A stretch of 61,669 bases of DNA, from NCBI GenBank assembly GCA_021372615.1, contig JAJFUB010000027.1, positions 1-61,669 of the forward strand. The letters run 5' to 3'. Positions 1 through 8,518 of the stretch are shown in pieces. Position numbers and translations under genes: made by a program. Numbering within the stretch: the first letter of the stretch is position 1; each line of letters begins with the position of its first letter. The notes under the pieces are model-generated. The model was not told where the DNA came from, did no database searches, and saw only the letters and a program-made list of their open reading frames with translations. This DNA is from a bacterium (GTDB taxonomy: Bacteria > Armatimonadota > Zipacnadia > Zipacnadales > UBA11051).

Positions 1-10
1 CGCCCCCCCC

Positions 11-106
11 CCGCGACCATCGCCCGCAGGAGCCGTTGTGGGAGCGATCACCGACCGCGACCATCGCCCGCAGCAGCCGTTGTGGGAGCGGTCACCGACC
101 GCGACC
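11..106. repeat. 44-bp tandem repeat, 2.2 copies
   Basis: Two 44-bp units (11-54 and 55-98) differ at two positions, and a third unit starts at 99-106. Each contains the core GAGCGRTCACCGACCGCGAC; in the second unit GCGGTC-ACC-GACCGC forms a 6-bp hairpin. The same core recurs at 7849-7869 inside mnmA and, degenerate, at 8317-8337 in front of mnmA. It lies directly upstream of the protease gene and is not needed to code for it. Confidence 0.9.
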
Positions 107-121
107 TGCCAGGAACACCAC

Positions 122-838
122 ATGACCGACGAGACCACCGCTGACCAGCCCGAGCCCCAGCCCCGTGCGCCCTCCTGGTTACCGGCCTTTGACTGGAAAG
201 GCGCCGTCATCCTCATCCTCGGCGTGGTCGCACTCACCATCGCCCACTACCACCCCGACCCGCTGGGCCTCGACCAGCGCTACCGGCTGTTCTCGTGGCA
301 TGCGCTCAACTTCCTGCTGCTGTTTGTGGTGCCGGTGCTGGTCATCAAGTTCGTCTTCCGCGAGCCTCTGGGCGACTACGGGCTGCAACTGGGCGACTGG
401 CGCACCTGGGGCAAGTGGCTCCTGCTGTTCCTGGTGGTGTTCATCCCCTGTGCGGCCATTGCGTCGCGTCTGCCGGATTTCGCCCACTATTATCCGCGCT
501 ATCGGGCGATGCTCTTTGACCACCGGCTGGTCTTCGCCTCCATGGCCGGGTGGCTGGTGTACTTCTGCGCCTGGGAGTTCTTCTTCCGCGGCTTCCTGCT
601 GTTCGGGCTGGGCAAGCGCATCGGGGCGCTGGCGATCTTCGTGCAGATGCTCCCCTTTGTGATGGCGCATTTCCCCAAGCCCGAGCTGGAATCGTGGGCC
701 GCGGTCATCGCCGGCGTCGCGCTGGGGCTGATGGCCTGGCGCGGCAAGTCGTTCGTCGGGACCTGGTTGCTGCACTGGCTTGCAGCCACGGCGATGGACC
801 TGTTCGTGGTCTTCTGGCCGCTGCTGCCTCCCAGGTAG
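122..838 (+). CDS. CPBP family intramembrane protease-like protein
   Basis: A 238-residue polytopic membrane protein of the CPBP (CAAX protease and bacteriocin-processing) family. Hydrophobic segments begin near residue 20. Motif 1 reads WEFFFRG at about residues 151-157 and a conserved His lies in MAHFPKPE near residue 183. In the usual EExxxR motif the first Glu is general base; here that position is Trp, so activity may be altered or lost, though Trp/Tyr variants do occur in this superfamily. I chose the ATG at 122 because AGGAA lies just upstream and the longer frame runs through the 44-bp repeat. The next gene starts 35 bp downstream on the same strand. The substrate is unknown. Confidence 0.8.
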   Translation: MTDETTADQPEPQPRAPSWLPAFDWKGAVILILGVVALTIAHYHPDPLGLDQRYRLFSWHALNFLLLFVVPVLVIKFVFREPLGDYGLQLGDWRTWGKWLLLFLVVFIPCAAIASRLPDFAHYYPRYRAMLFDHRLVFASMAGWLVYFCAWEFFFRGFLLFGLGKRIGALAIFVQMLPFVMAHFPKPELESWAAVIAGVALGLMAWRGKSFVGTWLLHWLAATAMDLFVVFWPLLPPR

Positions 839-873
839 TCCTGGCCGACACCTCGTTATCGGGAGTGTTCGTC

Positions 874-2178
874 ATGTGGCGTTTCTGCCTGCCGTGCCTG
901 CTGTGCGCAACGGTCGCCTGTGCCGCCGAGGCTGCCAACCCCTTCCCCCTCGGTGTCTACTGGCCGTGGGAGCGGGTGTGCGGCCATGCCCAGCGTCTCG
1001 GGATGGACAAGTGGCAACTGGTGGACCAGCGCCTGGCCGACATGCAGGCCCACCACGTGGACACCGTGTGGGTCGTGAACCTGAACATCAAGGACCTCGG
1101 GCCGCTGGCTGAGGCGTGCGTGGCCCACAAGATCAACCTGATCCCCGCCCTCGGCGAGCTGCACTACAGCCTCGAGTGGCGGCGCAACAACTGGGACTAC
1201 CTGGAGAAGCAGTCGAAGGCGGCCCTGGCCGCTGCCGGCGAGAGCCCGGCGGTGATCGCCTGGGCCCTGTGTGACGAGCCCCGCAAGCCCATCGTCGCCG
1301 AGATGGAGCAGTTCCGCGTCAAGTTCGGCGCATGGGGCGCCAAGCAGCCCGGGATCGTGGTCACGATGTGGCCCGACACGCCCACATATGCCCGCGAGAC
1401 GGGCTTCCCCCTCATCTGCACCGACATCTACCCGTTCTTCTCGGACAAGAACCCCAACGGCCCCAACCCCGCGAATGTCTCGCGCGGGTGGTACCGCCGG
1501 CAGGCGCAGATGACGGTCACCTCCGCCCTGGAGAACGGCAAGACCCCCTGGGTCATGCCGCAGATGTTCGCCGATGTCTGGGGGCCGTGGAAGTACGACG
1601 CAAAGGGTGACATGACGATCCTGCCGGGCGGGGTGATGCACTGGCGCGGACCGAGCGTCGGGGAGACGCGCTGGCAGATCTGGAGCGCTCTGGGCCTGGG
1701 CGCGCAGGGCGTGCTGTTCTATGTCCACGAATCGCCGGTCAAGGACAATGCCGACAAGCCGCCGTATGAGGGCAAGACGTTTCCTGAGAGCATGAAGGCG
1801 ACGGAGGAGAAGGCGCTGCACATGGCCGGCGGGCTGATCCACCCCGATGGCTCGGCCACGGCGCAGTATGGCGCTATGTCCGAGGCCTTTGCGCAGGTGC
1901 GCAAGCTGCTGCCGGCGCTGCAGGGAGCGAAGCCGGTGGACATGTGGCCGGTGCAGGTGAGTGCGCCGGGCTGGATCGGGTTGCTGCAGACCCCGGACAA
2001 GAAGCAGCTACTCGTGGTCGTCAATGACGACACTGACCAGGCGCGGGAGCTGAAGCTGACCGGTGAGGTGAAGGGGCTGCGCAGCCTGCGGACGGGGAAG
2101 GTCCTGAAGGCGGGCAAGGACGGAGCGGTCCTGCTGAAGCTTGAGCCGGGCGACGGAACGGTGCTGGAGGCGCGGTAG
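874..2178 (+). CDS. secreted TIM-barrel glycoside-hydrolase-like protein
   Basis: 434 residues with a signal peptide (about residues 1-18, ending ACAAEAA). The fold is inferred to be a (beta/alpha)8 barrel: FPLGVYWPWE near the N terminus, VVNLNIKDLG, then WALCDEPRKP at about residues 130-139, whose Glu sits like the acid/base of clan GH-A. LICTDIYPFF and GVLFYVHESP follow later on the barrel. The last ~80 residues look like a small beta-sandwich (LLVVVNDDTDQARELKL). It probably acts on an extracellular glycan; I cannot assign the GH family. The start at 874 has GGGAG about 10 nt upstream. It converges with the AMMECR1 gene across a hairpin at 2205-2229. Confidence 0.65.
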   Translation: MWRFCLPCLLCATVACAAEAANPFPLGVYWPWERVCGHAQRLGMDKWQLVDQRLADMQAHHVDTVWVVNLNIKDLGPLAEACVAHKINLIPALGELHYSLEWRRNNWDYLEKQSKAALAAAGESPAVIAWALCDEPRKPIVAEMEQFRVKFGAWGAKQPGIVVTMWPDTPTYARETGFPLICTDIYPFFSDKNPNGPNPANVSRGWYRRQAQMTVTSALENGKTPWVMPQMFADVWGPWKYDAKGDMTILPGGVMHWRGPSVGETRWQIWSALGLGAQGVLFYVHESPVKDNADKPPYEGKTFPESMKATEEKALHMAGGLIHPDGSATAQYGAMSEAFAQVRKLLPALQGAKPVDMWPVQVSAPGWIGLLQTPDKKQLLVVVNDDTDQARELKLTGEVKGLRSLRTGKVLKAGKDGAVLLKLEPGDGTVLEAR

Positions 2179-2204
2179 GCCATCACGCCCGCCGCTTCGC
2201 GGCA

Positions 2205-2229
2205 CCCCCTCTCCCACTGGGAGAGGGGG
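2205..2229. repeat. hairpin between convergent genes
   Basis: Eleven-bp perfect stem (CCCCCTCTCCC / GGGAGAGGGGG) with a 3-nt loop, followed by ACAGGGGGATGAGGGC. It belongs to the same repeat style as 61252-61311 at the other end of the window. It may act as a bidirectional terminator between the convergent genes, but there is no T-run. Confidence 0.7.
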
Positions 2230-2244
2230 ACAGGGGGATGAGGG

Positions 2245-2793
2245 CTACTTCTCCTCCCCAAACACCTCCGCCTCGAAGCACTCGATCTTCGTCGCGCTGT
2301 CTCTCCAGGCGTCCGAGGGCAGGCCGGCCTTCAGGCACGTATGCTCCAGGAACTCCTCACGGCCCCAGTTGTACTCCGTGGCGACCTGGGGCAGCAGCAG
2401 GCCGCGCCGGAAGCCTTGGCTCACGATGAGCCCGTGCCGCCCCACCTCGATGTCCTCGACGTCCCGCACCTCCGCGATGGGCGACATCACCGAGATCTCG
2501 AGCCGCAGGCCGGACACCTCAGCACACCGCACCGTGGGGAAGCGTGGGTCCTGCGTGGCGGCGGCGACGGCCATCTCGTGGACGGTCTCGATGAGCGGCA
2601 GGACGCCCTCGATGTGGCCGATGCAGCCGCGCAGGTCGCCGTCGGCGGTGTGGAGGGTCACGAAGGCGCCCTGGACGGAGGTCAGCATGGGGTCATCGGT
2701 CCGCAGGTCCGGGTCGGCGTCGCCGCAGCAGACGGCCCGGATAGACTGGCGGGCAACTTGCAGAAGACGCTGACGCTGCTGGTCGTTGAGCAT
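2245..2793 (-). CDS. AMMECR1 domain protein (AmmeMemoRadiSam system protein A-like)
   Basis: 182 residues, the normal length for a stand-alone AMMECR1 domain. The signature LRGCIG is at residues 54-59, followed by EISVMSPIAEV, HGLIVSQGFRRGLLLPQVA and the C-terminal WGREEFLEHTCLKAGLP. In bacteria this domain (protein A) usually accompanies a Memo-type dioxygenase-like protein B and a radical-SAM protein AmmeX; neither is in this window. The biochemical role is not settled. It lies 64 bp downstream of the DNA methyltransferase on the same strand, with a GGGGACAGACCCC-type repeat between them. Confidence 0.9.
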   Translation of the reverse strand: MLNDQQRQRLLQVARQSIRAVCCGDADPDLRTDDPMLTSVQGAFVTLHTADGDLRGCIGHIEGVLPLIETVHEMAVAAATQDPRFPTVRCAEVSGLRLEISVMSPIAEVRDVEDIEVGRHGLIVSQGFRRGLLLPQVATEYNWGREEFLEHTCLKAGLPSDAWRDSATKIECFEAEVFGEEK

Positions 2794-2826
2794 GATGCAC
2801 CTGCCGTTAGGTATTGCCCCGCAGAC

Positions 2827-2855
2827 GGGGACAGACCCCCTGCGGGGTCAGCCCC
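2827..2855. repeat. GGGGACAGACCCC / GGGGTCAGCCCC repeat
   Basis: Two half-palindromic modules, GGGGACAGACCCC and GGGGTCAGCCCC, joined by a CTGC spacer, lie just past the methyltransferase stop codon. The same modules occur as inverted copies inside the FAD oxidase gene at 52062-52163. Confidence 0.85.
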
Positions 2856-2857
2856 CT

Positions 2858-3880
2858 TCAGACCTTCTGGTGTATCAGTATGTACTGATGGTGCACGTTC
2901 GACACGAAGGCATTCGGCACGCCAAAGGGGTACAGGTTCTTGCTGTCCTGCAGCAGGATCGTGATGCCCTTGAGCGGCACGCCGACTTGCTCGATGCGCC
3001 GGGCCAGATCGGCATGGAAGAGCACGAAGTGCGGGCCGTGGCGGAAGTCTGAGACGATGACCGCCATGTACCGCTTCGGCTTGAGCACCCGCCCGCACTC
3101 GCGGAAGATGGCGGCGAGGCGGTCCAGGAACTCGTCGTAGTCGGTGACGTTCCCCAGGTCGCTCTGGTCCTCGCTGTACTTGGTCGGTAGATCCTTGCTC
3201 GTGCGCTCCGCCTCCACCTTCATCCCCCGCTTGTCCAGGATGCTCCAGTACGGCGGGCTGGTGACGATGAAGTCGAAGGAGGCCCCCGGGACTGTGCCGA
3301 GCGTGGCGAGTGCATCGCCCTGGATGACGGTCTGCCCGGGAGTCAGGTACGCCGGACACTCCTGTCCGGCCTCCTGCGCCATGCGCCCGACAGGAGTGTC
3401 GGGCGTACCGGACTGCGCCAGTCGCTCCCGGGCTATCTGCGCCCATTGCTCGATCAGCTCGACGCCCGTGCCCACCCGCCCGCTGTCGCGGCAGGCGACC
3501 AAGGTCGAGCCGCTGCCCAGGAAGGGGTCCATCACGGTCTCCCCGGCCTTGGTGAAGAAGCGGATGAGGCGCTCGACATCCCGCTCGGAGAAGGTGGCCG
3601 GGTGCAGCAGCTTGCGCTTGTCGCGGGGCGGAGCGATGGAGGTCATGTAGCTGGGGAAGAGCTGACCGAGCATGTCCTGAGCGCGCTCGTCGCCCCGGGT
3701 CTCGCGCAGCCAGGCGGCGAGGTCGGCGACGTCATCCAGGGCCCAGCCGGGAGGGGCGTCCGGGCTGTTCGCGCCCACGCGGTCCGGGTCGGCGCCGGCG
3801 CGAGTCCACCAGAAGCTCTTGGTCTCCATGAGCCACTCGCGGTTTGTCAGGTCGTTGAGCTTGTTCGTGTACTTGGCCAT
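2858..3880 (-). CDS. orphan site-specific DNA methyltransferase (N4/N6 type)
   Basis: 340 residues. The AdoMet site DPFLGSGST (motif I) is near residue 117, and the catalytic TSPPYWSIL (motif IV) near residue 205. Motif I thus comes before motif IV, although the HPATF...ERLI stretch before motif I is what ends beta-class enzymes, so the order looks permuted. It methylates an exocyclic amino group of adenine or cytosine; the recognition site cannot be read from sequence. No restriction nuclease is adjacent, so it is called orphan. The ATG at 3880 (MAKYTNKLNDL...) is preferred to the longer frame. Residues about 158-178 are encoded by an inserted pair of hairpins (3347-3408) between the two catalytic motifs. 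Confidence 0.88.
   Translation of the reverse strand: MAKYTNKLNDLTNREWLMETKSFWWTRAGADPDRVGANSPDAPPGWALDDVADLAAWLRETRGDERAQDMLGQLFPSYMTSIAPPRDKRKLLHPATFSERDVERLIRFFTKAGETVMDPFLGSGSTLVACRDSGRVGTGVELIEQWAQIARERLAQSGTPDTPVGRMAQEAGQECPAYLTPGQTVIQGDALATLGTVPGASFDFIVTSPPYWSILDKRGMKVEAERTSKDLPTKYSEDQSDLGNVTDYDEFLDRLAAIFRECGRVLKPKRYMAVIVSDFRHGPHFVLFHADLARRIEQVGVPLKGITILLQDSKNLYPFGVPNAFVSNVHHQYILIHQKV
3347..3408. repeat. inverted pair of 20-nt hairpins inside the methyltransferase gene
   Basis: The left arm is GTAC plus a 20-nt hairpin (8-bp stem GCCGGACA/TGTCCGGC, 4-nt loop) at 3347-3370. The right arm at 3385-3408 is the same element inverted, with stem GCCCGACA/TGTCGGGC. In the same orientation the copies differ only at two positions, which pair with each other, a compensatory change. 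The whole unit is in frame with the host gene. Confidence 0.92.
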
Positions 3881-3933
3881 GGCTGACGGGCCCGCTCCGG
3901 TGGGCGATTCGGCGGGAACTTGACGCTGGGCCG

Positions 3934-3962
3934 ATTGTAGCATAAGGTGACTCGCAGTCACA
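3934..3962 (-). promoter_or_regulatory. possible extended -10 promoter of the DNA methyltransferase
   Basis: On the minus strand TGCTACAAT (3934-3942) is an extended -10 element about 54 bp upstream of the methyltransferase ATG. A weak -35 (TGTGAC) lies 17 nt further upstream. The gap is shared with the divergent gene at 3998. Confidence 0.45.
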
Positions 3963-3997
3963 ACCGCCCCGGGCACGCAGTATGTGCGAGGTATGCC

Positions 3998-4474
3998 ATG
4001 CGCAGTCGGCGCGCGCTCATCGGTGTCAGTCTCCTGATCCTCCTGGCCCTCGCCGCAGGGACCGCGCACTTCCTGGGGCGCCCCCCGCTTTCCGACCAGC
4101 AGAAGATCTACGCCCTCGTCGTGCAGGCCCAGAAGGCGGTCGAGAACCACAGCTCTGCCGGGCTCACCCGGTTGCTCTCCCGCGACTACGTGGACAGCTA
4201 CGGCACCACGCGCCAGCAGCTCGTCGCCATGATCGTGCAGTGGATGCACGGGGGCGAGGAGGTGGTGGTGGTGCCCGAGATCACCGACCTGCAAATCCGG
4301 GAGCCCTTCGCCGACATGCACGTCCAGGTGCGCCTGTGGGAGGGGCGCGAGCCCGTGGGTCCGGGAGCGGAGTACGCCCTGGCGGTGCGCCTGCGCCGCG
4401 AGGGGCGGACGTGGAAGGTCATTACCGCCGACGGCTGGGCCGCGGCCCAGGGCGATGTCATGAACGACGAGTGA
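3998..4474 (+). CDS. membrane-anchored NTF2-like hypothetical protein
   Basis: 158 residues: one N-terminal transmembrane helix or uncleaved signal (about residues 5-24), then a soluble domain. The pattern of an N-terminal helix (KIYALVVQAQKAVENHSSAGLTRLLS), YVDSYG, a central strand-rich part (VVPEITDLQI, MHVQVRLWEG) and a C-terminal EGRTWKVITADGW is typical of NTF2/SnoaL-like folds, in which a small cone binds a ligand or another subunit. No catalytic residue can be named. The ATG at 3998 gives the cleaner start; an upstream ATG at 3947 is in frame. It ends about 45 bp before the argG promoter. Confidence 0.6.
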   Translation: MRSRRALIGVSLLILLALAAGTAHFLGRPPLSDQQKIYALVVQAQKAVENHSSAGLTRLLSRDYVDSYGTTRQQLVAMIVQWMHGGEEVVVVPEITDLQIREPFADMHVQVRLWEGREPVGPGAEYALAVRLRREGRTWKVITADGWAAAQGDVMNDE

Positions 4475-4517
4475 GGGTGGCCTTCGTCCGGAAGGCTTCC
4501 GCTGTCTCCGCCCGCCG

Positions 4518-4526
4518 TGCTATAAT
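4518..4526 (+). promoter_or_regulatory. argG extended -10 promoter
   Basis: TGCTATAAT is a perfect extended -10 element in otherwise very GC-rich DNA, 96 bp before the argG ATG. There is no good -35 hexamer, as expected for an extended -10 promoter. Transcription would start near 4533 and give a leader of about 90 nt. Confidence 0.7.
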
Positions 4527-4560
4527 GCAGCCAAGGGAGCTGTTGCAGCGTTCCCTGGCG

Positions 4561-4583
4561 GTCCTGACCGGTACGGTCAGGAC
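4561..4583 (+). promoter_or_regulatory. perfect inverted repeat in the argG leader
   Basis: GTCCTGACCG and its exact complement CGGTCAGGAC flank a 3-nt spacer, followed by TGTTCTTT. It lies between the predicted transcription start and the argG start codon. It could be an operator or a leader hairpin; it does not match the usual AT-rich ARG box. Confidence 0.6.
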
Positions 4584-4621
4584 TGTTCTTTCCGCGCAGT
4601 CTGCGCCAGGAGTGAGCCGCC

Positions 4622-5827
<1,206 letters not shown>

Positions 5828-5941
5828 GGGCGGGGGGGCGAAAAAGGCGGAACTCTGACCGTCACTTCCTGCGTCTATGTCCATAGTCCCGGACAGTCGC
5901 TAACGCTTCTTGACGAGCGTGGAGCACAGGAGGTAGACACG

Positions 5942-6280
5942 ATGAGCCGCAAGGTGCTGTTGGTCGCAGTCGTGCTGTTGCTGGTGATGGCCCTGCCGGC
6001 CTTCGCCCAGCAGGCCGGACAGGGCGAGCAGGGCGGGCAGCGAGGTTTCCGCCCCGGCATGATGGGGCCGATGATGATGGGCGGCGGCCAGACCCCGGTC
6101 ATGATGATCGCGGAAGGCAGCATCTACGTCATCTACATGGGGCAGTTGTCCATGTACAACGCCAAGACCCTTGAGCTGGTCAAGACCATTGCGCTGCCGA
6201 TGCCGCAGATGATGGGTGGTCCTGGCGGCCCGCCGGCTGCCGGCGGACAGGGCGGTCCGCCGCCCGCGCCGCCCGGTTAG
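5942..6280 (+). CDS. small secreted Met/Gly/Pro-rich protein
   Basis: 112 residues: a clear signal peptide (residues 1-22, ending PAFAQ), then Gln/Gly-rich sequence, a methionine-rich patch (GMMGPMMMGGG), a short hydrophobic core (MIAEGSIYVIYMGQLSMYNAKTL and following) and a Gly/Pro-rich tail. The core resembles one beta-propeller-like blade or a small membrane-associated strand pair. Met clusters can bind copper, but there is no copper gene nearby. A very strong Shine-Dalgarno (AGGAGGT, 5928-5934) sets the start, and a good terminator follows, so it is probably a real, well-expressed gene. Family not recognised. Confidence 0.75.
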   Translation: MSRKVLLVAVVLLLVMALPAFAQQAGQGEQGGQRGFRPGMMGPMMMGGGQTPVMMIAEGSIYVIYMGQLSMYNAKTLELVKTIALPMPQMMGGPGGPPAAGGQGGPPPAPPG

Positions 6281-6307
6281 CCCGAAGGCTGTTGCCGAGA
6301 AGCACCA

Positions 6308-6342
6308 GGCCCCGACCATGATGGTCGGGGCCTTTCTCTTTT
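6308..6342 (+). terminator. rho-independent terminator
   Basis: Ten-bp perfect stem GGCCCCGACC / GGTCGGGGCC with a 5-nt loop, followed by TTTCTCTTTT. It lies 28 bp after the stop of the small secreted protein and is the best terminator in the window. Confidence 0.88.
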
Positions 6343-6391
6343 GCTCCTCCGCACAGCCGCCCGTACGGCAGGCGGCCTCGCCTGCCAGGCC

Positions 6392-7108
6392 CTACAGCGG
6401 TTCCAGCGGCGCCACATTGCCACGGGTGATCCGCGGCGGGTCGGTGGGGGCGGCCCAGTGTGTCGCGTTGGCGATCACACGCAGTACCTGCTCGTGGTAG
6501 TAGACGGGGTATGTCTCGTGGCCGGGCTGGAAGTAGAAGATCTTGCCCTGCCCGCGCGTGTAGCAGCAGCCGCTGCGACAGACCTCGCCCCCGGGGAACC
6601 AACTGATGAACACGAGTTCGTCCGGCGCGGGGATGTCGAACGGCTCGCCGTACATCTCCTCGTGCTCGATCTCGAAGTACTCCGGCAGACCCTCGACGAT
6701 GCGGTGTCCGGGGGCCACGACCCACACCCGCGACTTCTCCCCCGCCTCCCGCCACTTGATCTGCCCGGTCGTGCCCATGAGCCTGCCGAAGAGCTTGCCC
6801 ACGCACGCGGAGTGCAGGAAGACGGCGCCCATGCCATCGAGGATGCGCTGGTGCACCCGGGCGACGATCTCGTCGCTGAAGTCGGCCTGCGCGATGTGGC
6901 ACCAGTAGACGAGCACATCGGTCTCGGCCAGCCGCGCCTCAGTCAGGCCGTGCTCAGGCTCGTCCTGGGTGGCGGTGCTGACCTGCAGGTCGGGGAAGCG
7001 GTGGAGGTAGTTGGCGATGGCCCCGTGGATGCCCTCGGGGTAGACCCTGGCGATGTGCTCACTCGTCTGCTCGTGACGGTTCTCGTTCCAGACCAGGACG
7101 CGGATCAT
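6392..7108 (-). CDS. ThuA-like domain protein
   Basis: 238 residues of the ThuA family, which has a class I glutamine-amidotransferase-like fold. Visible family features are [10 protein letters not shown] at the N terminus, [40 protein letters not shown], the [24 protein letters not shown] block and [18 protein letters not shown]. ThuA acts in trehalose or other disaccharide catabolism; related proteins occur widely in sugar-degrading bacteria, with the exact reaction unresolved. It is the last gene of the minus-strand block, 59 bp after mnmA, and converges with the small secreted protein. Confidence 0.88.
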   Translation of the reverse strand: MIRVLVWNENRHEQTSEHIARVYPEGIHGAIANYLHRFPDLQVSTATQDEPEHGLTEARLAETDVLVYWCHIAQADFSDEIVARVHQRILDGMGAVFLHSACVGKLFGRLMGTTGQIKWREAGEKSRVWVVAPGHRIVEGLPEYFEIEHEEMYGEPFDIPAPDELVFISWFPGGEVCRSGCCYTRGQGKIFYFQPGHETYPVYYHEQVLRVIANATHWAAPTDPPRITRGNVAPLEPL

Positions 7109-7167
7109 CAGGGCACCTGCCTGCGGGAGATGGGCGCAGGTTCGCCACGGCGCGCCGCGGCCCCTGC

Positions 7168-8304
7168 TCAGGTAATCGTCCCGCCACCGAGAACATGGCC
7201 GTCGTCAGGGTCGTACAGCGTGAGGAGCTGCCCGGGGGCGGCCACCGCGGGGCGCTGCAGGGCGAGTCGCAGGCAGCGCGCGGCAGCCTCTGCCCGCTCC
7301 ACGCCGGCCGCGATGGGCTGCTGCCGGTAGCGCAGCATCGCCAGCACCGGCCGCCCGGTAAGAGCTTCCGGCCAGCCGCCCTCGGGCAGGTCGCACCAGT
7401 TCACGTCCTCGATCTCGACCTGCCCCCGGCACACGTCGCCATACTCGCCCACGACCAGTGTGCCGTCAGCGACCCGCTTCTCGATGACGTACATGCGTCG
7501 GCCGCTGCTCAAGCCGAGGCTCTTGCGCTGCCCGACCGTGTAGTGGTGTAGGCCGCGATGCTCGCCCAGGACGTGGCCCTCTCGATCCACGATGGGGCCG
7601 GGGGCGTCGGGCAGGTCGTGCCGTCGCAGGAAGTCACCATAGTGCCCGCGCGTGATGAAGCAGATGTCCTGGCTCTCGGCCGTCTCGGCGGTGGGCAGAC
7701 GCGCCTCGCGGGCCAGTTGCCGCACCTCGGCCTTCGTGTACTCCCCCACCGGCAGCCGCACATGGGGCAGTGTCGTCTGGTTGAGGTGGCTCAGGGCGTA
7801 GGACTGATCCTTCTCGGGGTCGCGGCCCGGCAACAGGAGGCAGCGGCCGGTCGCGGTCGGTGACCGCTCATACAGACGCGGCTCCTCGCAGTGGATGCGG
7901 GCGTGGTGGCCAGTGGCGATGCAGTCGGCGCCGATGGCCAGGGCCTGGCGCAGGAAGCGGCCGAACTTGAGGTGGCGGTTGCAGCACACGCAGGGGTTGG
8001 GGGTGCGACCGTCGGCGTACTCGCGCACGAACGGGGCAATGACGCTGTCGCGGAAGTCGGCGACGAAGTTCATCACATAGTGGTGAACGCCCAGGGCGTC
8101 GCACACGCCCCGTGCGCGCTGCACGCTGTCGAGCGAACAGCAGGGAGTGTGGGTGTCCAGGTCCGCCTCGACCTCGTCGGCGAAGAGCTTGAAGGTGACG
8201 CCCGTGACCGCGTACCCCTGCCGCTGCAGCAGCAACGCGGCGACGGAGCTGTCCACGCCGCCGCTCATGGCCACGAATACCTTGTGTGGTGGCGACTGGG
8301 TCAT
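7168..8304 (-). CDS. mnmA: tRNA-specific 2-thiouridylase MnmA
   Basis: Places sulfur at position 2 of uridine 34 in Lys, Glu and Gln tRNAs, using ATP and sulfur relayed from a cysteine desulfurase. 378 residues. PP-loop SGGVDSS at 14-20; first catalytic Cys in NPCVCCN near 107; [13 protein letters not shown]; second catalytic Cys in [13 protein letters not shown] near 214; a C-terminal beta-barrel ends the protein. The start at 8304 (MTQSPP) is preferred because the longer frame reads through a repeat copy. Residues about 145-152 (ERSPTAT region) come from the repeat core at 7849-7869, just before the [15 protein letters not shown] segment, an extra loop compared with ordinary MnmA. A cysteine desulfurase that could feed it is at 56994. 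Confidence 0.96.
   Translation of the reverse strand: MTQSPPHKVFVAMSGGVDSSVAALLLQRQGYAVTGVTFKLFADEVEADLDTHTPCCSLDSVQRARGVCDALGVHHYVMNFVADFRDSVIAPFVREYADGRTPNPCVCCNRHLKFGRFLRQALAIGADCIATGHHARIHCEEPRLYERSPTATGRCLLLPGRDPEKDQSYALSHLNQTTLPHVRLPVGEYTKAEVRQLAREARLPTAETAESQDICFITRGHYGDFLRRHDLPDAPGPIVDREGHVLGEHRGLHHYTVGQRKSLGLSSGRRMYVIEKRVADGTLVVGEYGDVCRGQVEIEDVNWCDLPEGGWPEALTGRPVLAMLRYRQQPIAAGVERAEAAARCLRLALQRPAVAAPGQLLTLYDPDDGHVLGGGTIT
7849..7869 (-). repeat. repeat core inserted in frame in mnmA
   Basis: On the minus strand this 21-nt segment matches the 44-bp tandem repeat core at 86-106 exactly. GCGGTC and GACCGC form a 6-bp stem. It encodes ERSPTAT within MnmA. A diverged copy lies at 8317-8337, upstream of the gene. 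Confidence 0.9.
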
Positions 8305-8518
8305 CGTTGCGGTTCTCGTCGCGGTCGGTGAGGGCTCGTACACCGGAGCTCCGGGGAAGGGCCGTTTCCCAGGGCCGTAGTGCGGGCTTCCAGCCCGCCA
8401 GAGAGGGGAAAGGGGGCGTCGGGTGACGGGGGCTTCCGCCCCCGCCTAGCATGAGCCGCGCCTCCGGCGCTGACGGCCCCGTTCCCGTCTTACCGTTCCC
8501 GCCTCACTGTTCCCGCCT
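8305..8518. other. intergenic region with several hairpins
   Basis: This 214-bp gap holds a diverged copy of the 44-bp-repeat core (8317-8337), a GCGGGCT/AGCCCGC hairpin (8382-8398), a CGGGGGC/GCCCCCG hairpin with a TTCC loop (8427-8444) and short TTCCCG-type repeats up to the metallophosphoesterase stop codon. No open frame or promoter stands out. Confidence 0.75.

Noticed and set aside
2858-3880. Complete restriction-modification system
   Set aside because: No nuclease or specificity gene is adjacent; the neighbours are an AMMECR1 protein and an NTF2-like protein.
4533-4621. T-box or riboswitch before argG
   Set aside because: The leader is only about 90 nt and lacks T-box sequence; only one inverted repeat is supported.
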